NCBI GenBank assembly: GCA_900547085.1 | Contig: URFI01000154.1 | Coordinates: forward strand, 1 to 5,169 | DNA from: an uncultured Prevotella sp. | Lineage (GTDB): Bacteria; Bacteroidota; Bacteroidia; Bacteroidales; Bacteroidaceae | Direction: 5' to 3' | DNA length: 5,169 nucleotides | Shown here: positions 1-5,169 of the stretch, piece by piece | Numbering within the stretch: the first letter of the stretch is position 1 | How the letters are laid out: each line of letters starts with the position of its first letter | Translations under genes and position numbers: made by a program | The notes under the pieces: model-generated | Database searches by the model: none | The model's input: the letters and a program-made list of their open reading frames with translations, nothing else | What the model was told of the DNA's origin: nothing

Positions 1-97
1 CTTCTAAGCATTTCTTGTCTGATAACGCACAGCAAATATGTTCCTTGCCGATATTCTCATTGGATAGCGTGATGTATTTATAAGGTTCCTTGTCCAT
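1..97 (-). CDS. Probable GNAT-family N-acetyltransferase with YoaP domain, N-terminal fragment (cut by window edge)
   Basis: Only the first 32 codons are in the window, starting from the ATG at 97-95 and running off the left edge. The residues include the run NIGKEHICCALSDKKCLE. From memory this closely resembles the N-terminus of the GNAT acetyltransferases carrying a YoaP domain, which typically read (N)IxxEHICCAxSDKKC followed by GYxxKKxWL. The acetyl-CoA-binding core and the YoaP domain would lie outside the window, so neither catalytic residues nor completeness can be judged. The start is set by an upstream in-frame situation that offers no better ATG: the nearby ATG further upstream opens a frame that closes after three codons. 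No Shine-Dalgarno site is visible, as is usual in Bacteroidota. The substrate is unknown. It is separated from the plug-family gene by about 230 bp, so it may have its own promoter. The family call rests on a short but distinctive motif. Confidence 0.6.
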   Translation of the reverse strand, partial: MDKEPYKYITLSNENIGKEHICCALSDKKCLE

Positions 98-146
98 AAT
101 TATTCAATCATTACTTATCTTTTTATGCAAGGCTGCTGGCAGAATC

Positions 147-167
147 TCTTTAGAATCATCCTAAAGA
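147..167. repeat. Perfect inverted repeat, 7-bp arms, 7-nt spacer
   Basis: TCTTTAG at 147-153 is the exact reverse complement of CTAAAGA at 161-167, with a 7-nt spacer. In minus-strand RNA it would form a short hairpin about 160 nt after the plug-family stop and 50 nt before the GNAT start. No U-tract follows, so it is not a canonical intrinsic terminator. It could be a leader or 3'-end structure, or simply chance in a short AT-rich stretch. Confidence 0.4.
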
Positions 168-244
168 TGGACGTACTTGCTTTTTCCGTTGTTGACGAAT
201 TGACGATGTCCTTGGCAGAGCATCTTTTTAGGTACAATTCCCAT
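161..244 (-). CDS. Doubtful small ORF, 27 codons, unrecognised
   Basis: An ATG at 244-242 opens a 27-codon frame ending in TAG at 163-161, inside the inverted repeat at 147-167. An in-frame stop sits three codons before the ATG, so it is not the tail of a longer gene. The product would be small and basic (MGIVPKKMLC at the N-terminus, GKSKYVHL at the C-terminus). It has no signal peptide or membrane segment. I do not recognise it. An overlapping plus-strand ORF of similar size makes chance a likely explanation. Confidence 0.12.
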   Translation of the reverse strand: MGIVPKKMLCQGHRQFVNNGKSKYVHL

Positions 245-266
245 CCTTATTTATGAACGCCCCCTT

Positions 267-289
267 AGCCCTCATCCGAAGCAGGGGCT
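267..289 (-). terminator. Possible weak hairpin downstream of the plug-family gene
   Basis: AGCCCT at 267-272 can pair with GGGGCT at 284-289 (five Watson-Crick pairs plus one T-G), with an 11-nt loop, about 40 nt past the plug-family stop codon at 331-333. In minus-strand RNA the next bases are purine-rich with no U-tract, and alternative pairings with the neighbouring G-run are possible. It might help end the operon transcript, but the evidence is thin. Confidence 0.2.
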
Positions 290-330
290 TGGTTGTAGCG
301 ATGCGTTGGATTTTCAAAACTCCATCTTGA

Positions 331-1557
331 TTACTCGTGCTGATACCCCACCAACCGGTCGGTACGTTCGCCGGTTCCGCGATAGTAGAGTAGTGCTTGG
401 TACTTGTTTTCCGTTTGATAGAACGACCCCTCGGTGCTTACCGGAGCGGTCGTTCCGTCTGTTCTCGCAACCACATACTGGTACGAATAGTAGCCCTGCT
501 TCAGCAGCACTGCCGCCTCGTAAACGCCGTCCTGCTCGTTGTAGTGCATCTTATATTCCGGCATCAGTTGGTCGTTGGTCCAAGCTGCGTTGAGATATAC
601 GTCCCCATTCTGCCTGGGTGCCTGCAACTTGAAATGCACGATGAGATAATCAGAGCTGGTGTTGTTCTCCACGTTGTCGCTGTTGCGGATGTAAAATGCC
701 CCGTTGGCATCCTCATCGTAAACGTAATTTGGGCGAGGCTCATCAGTCCAAACGTATGCGTGATAATCGTTGCCGTCCCAGTTGACAGCTTCCAATCCCA
801 TGGTCGTATGGTTCACGTCCAGCATTTCAAACTTTCGATATTCGTTGCCTCCGTCAAAAATCAGTTGCTTGTTGTGTACCCATTTCAGCGCATCGGGCAT
901 GACGTATTGCGGCTTGATGTTGAACCGTTCTTTGTTCCAGCGTCCGTTTTGCAGTACGATGGTCTTGACTTGGGTTGCCGGATCGGTTACTTGCAGCATG
1001 CCATAGTTTACCTCCATGTTCACCTGTTGATGCGTTCCGTTGATATCGATGTCTGTATTGGTCACCACCTCCATCTGGATACCAGCGAGAGGTTCCACGA
1101 CCATGAAGCACGCAGACAAGATTTTCTCGTTGTCGTTGTTTTCGTCAAAGACCGTGAGGCGATAGTTCCCACTCATCTTCAGCCTGCATCTTTCGTTGGG
1201 TATTTGCAGTTGATAGTGGGTGTAGAGCGTTTTCGTGTTGATTGATTTTTGCACGTCATCGATGGTGTTCCCCTCTGCGAAGCCATCCAGATAATCGCTT
1301 GCGAACAACTGAGTGGTAGTACTCCAGTCGGCTTCGCAATGTTCAATGGTGTAGGTATAGCGGTGGTATTCGTGGGTGAGGTCGTCAAACGCGATGGTTA
1401 TTGGTTCACCATCCAACTGGGTGATGGGGGGTGAGAGCCAATCATCCCCTGCAACTACTTGCAAGGAAGCAATTGATTTTTTGTAAATCTCGTTCTTCTG
1501 TGCAGTGCAAACGCTTGCTGTCAGAAAAAGACAAATGCCTATCAGGGTTCTGTTCAT
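331..1557 (-). CDS. Type IX secretion system plug protein family (formerly DUF5103), secreted
   Basis: A 408-residue protein with a signal peptide (MNRTLIGICLFLTASVCTA, cleavage before Q20). The body is a beta-rich protein without transmembrane helices. Family-typical segments are FDDL (57-60), YTIEHCEADW (69-78), YTHYQLQIPN (112-121), SGNYRLTVF (129-137), QQV (177-179), QNGRW (203-207) and GGNEYRKFE (236-244). The C-terminal part (about 300-408) looks like an immunoglobulin-type beta-sandwich. Known of the family: in Flavobacterium johnsoniae the Plug protein sits at the periplasmic side of the SprA translocon barrel when PorV is absent and seals it. Whether this homolog does that is inference, because no other T9SS gene is in view. 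Alternative in-frame ATGs lie at 1566 and 1572. I chose 1557 because it gives the most compact signal peptide. The frame stays open up to 1698 inside the receptor gene, but that extension precedes the signal peptide and is unlikely to be translated. Likely co-transcribed with the receptor. Confidence 0.82.
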   Translation of the reverse strand: MNRTLIGICLFLTASVCTAQKNEIYKKSIASLQVVAGDDWLSPPITQLDGEPITIAFDDLTHEYHRYTYTIEHCEADWSTTTQLFASDYLDGFAEGNTIDDVQKSINTKTLYTHYQLQIPNERCRLKMSGNYRLTVFDENNDNEKILSACFMVVEPLAGIQMEVVTNTDIDINGTHQQVNMEVNYGMLQVTDPATQVKTIVLQNGRWNKERFNIKPQYVMPDALKWVHNKQLIFDGGNEYRKFEMLDVNHTTMGLEAVNWDGNDYHAYVWTDEPRPNYVYDEDANGAFYIRNSDNVENNTSSDYLIVHFKLQAPRQNGDVYLNAAWTNDQLMPEYKMHYNEQDGVYEAAVLLKQGYYSYQYVVARTDGTTAPVSTEGSFYQTENKYQALLYYRGTGERTDRLVGYQHE

Positions 1558-1607
1558 CGTATTCATTTCCATGATGTGTTTTGCAGACGGCTGCGTGATA
1601 GCACCTT

Positions 1608-3986
1608 TTAGAATTCGAGTATAATCTTTCCGTTGATCAATCGGCCAGTCAGATAATTGGGAACGGCGTATTGTTGGTTCGTCACATCCGTAATCCAATA
1701 ATACGAATTGACGTTACTGATGCCGAAGAGGTTCAGCGCGTCAATGCCCAACCAAATGTTCTTGAAGACGGATTTAGAGCGACGATCGTCATTGTTCAGC
1801 AGTCGATAACTCATCCCCAGGTCCACTCGTCTGTACGCAGGTGCGCGAAATGAGTTGCGTTCCAATTCTCGGTGCGGGGCTGCAAAGGGAAGACCGTCGG
1901 CAAAAGCCAGCTTCAATGACATCTTCCATCGGTCGGTTCCGGGGAAGTAATCGGTGAAGAACAGGTTCACGGCGTACCGCTGGTCGGTAGGCATAGGAAT
2001 GGTCTTGCCATTGAGTTTCATCTTCGTGTCCATCACGGAGAGGCTAATCCACGAATCAGTTCCAGGCACAAACTCGCCATACAGTTTCAAATCCAGTCCC
2101 AAGGCATGTCCCGAACTCATGTTGTCGCCATAATATACCACCTTGACGTTGTTCACACTGTATGGCACCAGGTTGCCCAATGCCTTGAAGTAGGCTTCGG
2201 CAGTGAACTTGAATGGCCGCTTGTTCATCCTGAATCGGTAGTCCATGGCGGTGATTAGGTGGATGGAACGTTGGCTTTTCGCCTTCTCGTTAAGTCTTGC
2301 GTACGTCGTTCCGTTGACGGTTGTGGTGTCTCTTATCTCTTTGTAGAAAGGCGTTTGGTAGTACAGTCCGGCCGCCAAGCGAAAGGTCATGTTCTCGTTA
2401 AAGGCTGGTATGATGCCCAATGAGGCGCGCGGACTCACCACCAATTCTTTGTTGAAGCTCCATTTACTCATGCGCACCCCATAGTTCAAGGTGTAGTGTG
2501 TGTTGCCGTTGCGGTTGCCAAACCGATAGGTGTCTTGCAGGTAAGCCTCGATGCGCCGGGCGTTCAATTTGTTTTTGGCACGCAGGGAGTAAATCATGTA
2601 CAGGTCTTTTCCCGTGTGTGGGATGCTGTATCCGCTTGAATCCCGCATCTCATATTCGGCAGCTTGCTCTTGAATGTGTTCAAACTTGAATGTCAATCCA
2701 CCTTCTACTTGGTGTCGCTTGGATGTGTGTTTGGCCATCAACTTCACGTTCTCCACATGGGCTTTCAAGTAGTTGCGCGCATGTTGAAAGTAGGTTCCAA
2801 CGCCCAAGTTCTCACTTGTCTCGGTTTGTGTGAGCCAGTATTGCCCCTGAATGTCATATTTTTCACGTTCGTTGGTCGAGAAAGCCGAGGCTAAGAGTGA
2901 CACTGACGTGGAATCACCGAGGTTGCGTGTTAAGTCGATTGAACCGAAATAGGTATTGAACCGATCCTTTTCATGCCCATCAAAATATACTTTGAACGAC
3001 TTAACATTTTGCAATGTTCCAAAAGCTGTTTCCCTGTTTTTTGGCGTAAACGTGTAGTGATTGTCCGATAGGTTGCCGATGAACGACAGTTTCCAACGCT
3101 TGTTCGGCGTATAAACCAGGTAAGTTTGGTAGTCTAAGAAATCGGGTTTGTATTCTCCCTCTGTTTCCAACGACCCCAACAGATATTTGTTGGTCTTGTA
3201 TCTCAGGCCGTTGCTCCATGCTACCGTTTTGGTTCTGAAGCCTACGAACGCACTGGCTCCCAATAAACTGGCAGATACGTTGGCCTCAAATGGTTTGGGT
3301 TGCCGGTAGGTAATGTCGAGGGCCGACGACATCTTGTCGCCGTATTTGGCCTCGAATCCGCCGGTTGAAAAACCAATTTTCTCCACCATGTCGGGATTGA
3401 TGACCGACAATCCCTCTTGTTGTCCCGACCTCACCAAGAATGGTCTGTATATCTCTATGTTGTTGATGTATACGCTATTCTCGTCAAAGGCACCCCCTCT
3501 TACGTTGTATTGTGATGACAGTTCGTTGTGCGAGGACACGCCGGCTTGCGACTGTATGAGCTCTTCCACGCCGTTGCCCGTAACCGAAGGCAAGGTTTTG
3601 GCATGCTCTGTCTTCAGGTTTTGCGTTTGTCCGGTCTGAATTTTCTCGCCCATCACCTTCACTTCGCCCAGCGTTTGGTCGTCGCTGTTCAACACGATCT
3701 GCAACGTTTGCTTACCTCGCGGATGTCGCAGCACGCGCTGCTTGGTTTTGTAGCCAATCATGGAAAACCTGATAACTACCGAGTCGGCCGACATCAGTTG
3801 CATGCTGAACTCGCCTTTGAGTGAGGTCACGGTGGCTTTGCCCTGTTGCAGACACGACACGGTGGCCAGCTCCACGGGATTGAATTGCTCGTCAACCACT
3901 CTTCCTTGCAGGGTGAATGATTGGGCTTGTGCTGCCATTGCGCATAGCAGCAGCAGACTGATTACAACGGTTCTCAATTTCATCAT
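1608..3986 (-). CDS. TonB-dependent outer-membrane receptor with N-terminal carboxypeptidase-regulatory-like domain
   Basis: A complete 792-residue receptor. Residues 1-21 are a signal peptide (hydrophobic VVISLLLLCAMAAQA, cleavage before Q22). Residues about 25-105 form a carboxypeptidase-regulatory-like beta-sandwich (GRVVDEQFNPVELATV, then GEF, IGYKTK). GEVKVMGEK (107-115) marks the linker to the plug. The plug domain spans about 125-230, with YNVRGGAFDENSVYINNIEIY (160-180 in part), INPDMVEKIGFSTGGFEAKYG and SALDITYRQ. The remainder to the C-terminus is the 22-strand barrel, ending in the terminal Phe (KIILEF) usual for outer-membrane proteins. It would import a ligand using TonB-ExbBD energy; the ligand is unknown. 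There is no SusD-like lipoprotein gene next to it, and its length is below the roughly 1000 residues of SusC proteins, so it is not a typical polysaccharide-utilisation receptor. The start at 3986 has a second ATG at 3983; either preserves the signal peptide. It lies 50 bp after the aminotransferase gene and about 50 bp before the plug-family gene, which suggests one operon. Confidence 0.9.
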   Translation of the reverse strand: MMKLRTVVISLLLLCAMAAQAQSFTLQGRVVDEQFNPVELATVSCLQQGKATVTSLKGEFSMQLMSADSVVIRFSMIGYKTKQRVLRHPRGKQTLQIVLNSDDQTLGEVKVMGEKIQTGQTQNLKTEHAKTLPSVTGNGVEELIQSQAGVSSHNELSSQYNVRGGAFDENSVYINNIEIYRPFLVRSGQQEGLSVINPDMVEKIGFSTGGFEAKYGDKMSSALDITYRQPKPFEANVSASLLGASAFVGFRTKTVAWSNGLRYKTNKYLLGSLETEGEYKPDFLDYQTYLVYTPNKRWKLSFIGNLSDNHYTFTPKNRETAFGTLQNVKSFKVYFDGHEKDRFNTYFGSIDLTRNLGDSTSVSLLASAFSTNEREKYDIQGQYWLTQTETSENLGVGTYFQHARNYLKAHVENVKLMAKHTSKRHQVEGGLTFKFEHIQEQAAEYEMRDSSGYSIPHTGKDLYMIYSLRAKNKLNARRIEAYLQDTYRFGNRNGNTHYTLNYGVRMSKWSFNKELVVSPRASLGIIPAFNENMTFRLAAGLYYQTPFYKEIRDTTTVNGTTYARLNEKAKSQRSIHLITAMDYRFRMNKRPFKFTAEAYFKALGNLVPYSVNNVKVVYYGDNMSSGHALGLDLKLYGEFVPGTDSWISLSVMDTKMKLNGKTIPMPTDQRYAVNLFFTDYFPGTDRWKMSLKLAFADGLPFAAPHRELERNSFRAPAYRRVDLGMSYRLLNNDDRRSKSVFKNIWLGIDALNLFGISNVNSYYWITDVTNQQYAVPNYLTGRLINGKIILEF

Positions 3987-3995
3987 TGGTCTGAT

Positions 3996-4023
3996 AACGC
4001 AATAGTTGGTTGATTATTGCGTT
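3996..4023. repeat. Perfect 9-bp inverted repeat in the gap between the aminotransferase and receptor genes
   Basis: AACGCAATA at 3996-4004 is the exact reverse complement of TATTGCGTT at 4015-4023, with a 10-nt loop. It occupies more than half of the 50-bp intergenic gap, 10 bp before the receptor ATG and 13 bp after the aminotransferase stop. In minus-strand RNA the stem is followed by AUCAGACCA, not a U-run, so it is not a standard intrinsic terminator. It may be an attenuating or RNA-processing structure that sets unequal expression of the two genes, or a protein-binding site. Confidence 0.6.
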
Positions 4024-4036
4024 GCCGCACGTTGTT

Positions 4037-5074
4037 TCAGCATTGTCGCAGAGCCGCCAACAGCTCGTTGTTTTCGGTCTTCGTGCCAATGGTCACCCGC
4101 AAACAATCGTGGCATAGTGCCACCTGGCTACTGTGGCATACCACAATACCTTTGTCCAACAGGTATCGATAGGTGCCGTGGGCATCTTTCATCTTGGCCA
4201 GAAAGAAGTTGGCCGAGGTAGGATACACCTTCACGCACTGTGGCAGTACGGCAAAGGCCAGCACCATTCTTCGCCTTTCTTGCAGCAGGGTGGTAACCCA
4301 TTTTTCTACCTCAAAGGTACCTTGCAGCGACTTGAGTGCTTGCTCTTGCGTGAGCAAGCTGATGTTGTAGGGCTGCTTCACCTTATTAAATAAGTTGACG
4401 ATTTCTTCGCTTGCGAATGCCATTCCCAGTCGGATGCCCGCACATCCCCACGCCAGACTCATGGTGTTGAGTATGATGAGGTTGGGGTAGGAGGTGAGTT
4501 CGGTGCGGAATGATTTCTGGGTAGAAAAGTCACTGTAGGCTTCGTCCAGCACTACGATGCCGTCAAACCGTTGGATGATTTCCGTGATGGCATCCCTATG
4601 AAGGTCGTTGCCTGTGGGGTTGTTGGGGCTGCATAGCCAAATCACCTTTGTTGACGCGTCGCATGCAGCCAGCAATTTGTTGGCCGACAGCTGGAAACAT
4701 TCATCCAACAGCACGGGTCTATAGACCGTGTTGTTGATGTCTGCACACACTTTGTACATGCCGTATGTCGGTTCGATGGCAACAACGTTATCTTGCTTAG
4801 GCTCGCAGAAAATGCGGTAAACCAAGTCGATGGCTTCATCACATCCGTTACTCAGAAAGATGTTTCCGGCCGGCACTTGCTTAATTTGGCTCAGCTTTTC
4901 TTTCAATTCCCTTTGCAGCGGGTCGGGATATCGGTTGAGCGGCTTGTTGTAAGGATTTTCGTTGGCATCTAAAAAGATGTTTGCCTCGCTTCCACCATGT
5001 TCGCACTGGGTGCTGCCATGGGGCGTTAACATCCTAATATTGGGTCTGACCAGTTGTTCCAGGGTTTTCATCAT
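4037..5074 (-). CDS. hisC: HisC-family histidinol-phosphate aminotransferase (class I/II, fold type I) lacking the PLP lysine
   Basis: A 345-residue protein, full length for HisC, which converts imidazole-acetol phosphate plus glutamate to L-histidinol phosphate with PLP in the cytoplasm. It is collinear with the family: DANENPYN (36-43), NRYPDP (47-52), SNGCDEAIDL (75-84), PTYGMY (102-107), SPNNPTGN (149-156), LDEAYSDF (176-183), SLAWGCAGIRLG (206-217), NFFLAK (289-294) and CLRVTIGT (324-331). Retained are Asn152, Asp177, Tyr180, Arg215 and the carboxylate-binding Arg326. Unusual: the PLP-binding Lys is Leu207 (codon CTG at 4456-4454). The positions matching E. coli Tyr20 and Arg322 are His19 and Cys313. 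It has 13 cysteines, including Cys78 where GSDE or GADE is usual. The frame is open with no stops or frameshifts. ATG at 5074 is followed by a second ATG at 5071, which matches the usual family start. No other his gene is in the window; the next genes encode envelope proteins. Family membership is certain; HisC activity is doubtful, and a pseudoenzyme or decaying paralog is more likely. Confidence 0.9.
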   Translation of the reverse strand: MMKTLEQLVRPNIRMLTPHGSTQCEHGGSEANIFLDANENPYNKPLNRYPDPLQRELKEKLSQIKQVPAGNIFLSNGCDEAIDLVYRIFCEPKQDNVVAIEPTYGMYKVCADINNTVYRPVLLDECFQLSANKLLAACDASTKVIWLCSPNNPTGNDLHRDAITEIIQRFDGIVVLDEAYSDFSTQKSFRTELTSYPNLIILNTMSLAWGCAGIRLGMAFASEEIVNLFNKVKQPYNISLLTQEQALKSLQGTFEVEKWVTTLLQERRRMVLAFAVLPQCVKVYPTSANFFLAKMKDAHGTYRYLLDKGIVVCHSSQVALCHDCLRVTIGTKTENNELLAALRQC

Positions 5075-5119
5075 GTCATCGATTTAAAGGGTAAAGGTGC
5101 CGAAATTGCGTGTCGTAAG

Positions 5120-5136
5120 GTGTGAATTGTTCACAC
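5120..5136. promoter_or_regulatory. Candidate operator: perfect palindrome upstream of the hisC-like gene
   Basis: GTGTGAA at 5120-5126 and TTCACAC at 5130-5136 are exact reverse complements around a 3-nt centre, ending 46 bp before the ATG at 5074. The half-sites TGTGA and TCACA resemble those of Crp/Fnr-type regulators but are separated by 5 rather than 6 bp. It could instead form a short hairpin in the leader. No clear -7 TAnnTTTG or -33 TTTG pair was found in the 95 bp visible, so the transcription start is not located. Confidence 0.4.
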
Positions 5137-5169
5137 GGCATTTCTTATTTGTTCTTAAAAATGTTATGC

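Larger units (their letters stand above)
98..330. other. Intergenic region between the plug-family gene and the GNAT fragment
   Basis: This 233-bp stretch separates two minus-strand genes. It contains a perfect inverted repeat at 147-167, a weaker GC-rich inverted repeat at 267-289, and short ORFs on both strands (27 codons on minus at 161-244, 29 codons on plus at 167-256) that overlap each other and show no recognised similarity. I could not find a convincing Bacteroidota promoter (TTTG followed about 19 bp later by TAnnTTTG) ahead of the GNAT start. It probably contains the 3' end of the upstream transcript and the leader of the acetyltransferase gene. Confidence 0.6.

Noticed and set aside
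167..256. Plus-strand ORF of 29 codons
   Set aside because: It overlaps the minus-strand small ORF and inverted repeat, has no recognised similarity and no supporting context.
397..1245. Long plus-strand ORF of 282 codons opposite the plug-family gene
   Set aside because: It is antisense to a well-supported gene, and its translation shows no recognised domain, only Val/Ile/His-rich sequence typical of a shadow frame.
1573..1607. Short GCAG/CTGC hairpin between the receptor and plug-family genes
   Set aside because: The stem is only four base pairs, too weak to support a terminator or regulatory structure.
1558..1698. N-terminal extension of the plug-family frame into the receptor gene
   Set aside because: The extension is polar and precedes a clean signal peptide at 1557. 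It overlaps the receptor's conserved C-terminal coding sequence, so the open frame is incidental.
1608..3986. SusC-type receptor of a polysaccharide utilisation locus
   Set aside because: The protein is about 790 residues rather than around 1000, and no SusD-like lipoprotein or glycoside hydrolase gene is adjacent.
17..4001. A 13-bp identical string (GTCTGATAACGCA) at 17-29 and 3989-4001
   Set aside because: One copy lies within the GNAT coding sequence and the other in the gap before the receptor. A single 13-bp match in about 5 kb on either strand is near chance expectation, and no further similarity flanks it.
5084..5169. Open minus-strand frame entering from the right edge and ending in TAA at 5086-5084, possibly the tail of an upstream gene
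   Set aside because: Only about 27 codons are visible, with no recognisable C-terminal motif (for example of HisD). A palindrome lies within it, so a non-coding upstream region is the simpler reading.

Overview
The window looks like chromosomal DNA from a Bacteroidota bacterium, most likely a Prevotellaceae or Bacteroidaceae member. The evidence is the set of protein families: a carboxypeptidase-regulatory-domain TonB receptor, a family known as DUF5103 / type IX secretion 'plug' protein, and a histidinol-phosphate aminotransferase with the Bacteroidales-style TxSxAWGCAGIRLG segment. Signal peptides ending in A-Q and the absence of clear Shine-Dalgarno sites fit this. Genus is not settled by the sequence. 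Every supported gene is on the minus strand, and I found no credible plus-strand gene.

Layout in transcription order (right to left). Positions 5075-5169 are non-coding upstream sequence with a perfect 7-bp-arm palindrome. Positions 4037-5074 encode a full-length HisC-family aminotransferase. A 50-bp gap containing a perfect 9-bp hairpin follows. Positions 1608-3986 encode a 792-residue TonB-dependent outer-membrane receptor. After a further gap of about 50 bp or less, positions 331-1557 encode a secreted protein of the T9SS plug family (DUF5103). Positions 98-330 are intergenic, with two inverted repeats and a doubtful 27-codon ORF. Positions 1-97 are the first 32 codons of a probable YoaP-type GNAT acetyltransferase that runs off the left edge.

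The three complete genes are closely spaced and could form one transcript, although the hairpin after hisC could separate the first from the other two. The receptor and plug-family protein are both envelope proteins and plausibly act together. The aminotransferase has no obvious link to them.

The most notable observation is that the HisC-family protein has Leu where the PLP-binding Lys should be (SLAWG in place of SKAWG). It also appears to have lost two substrate-contact residues (Tyr to His near the N-terminus, Arg to Cys near the C-terminus). The frame is nevertheless intact over its whole length, and no other his gene is in view. It may be a pseudoenzyme or a decaying paralog rather than a working HisC.
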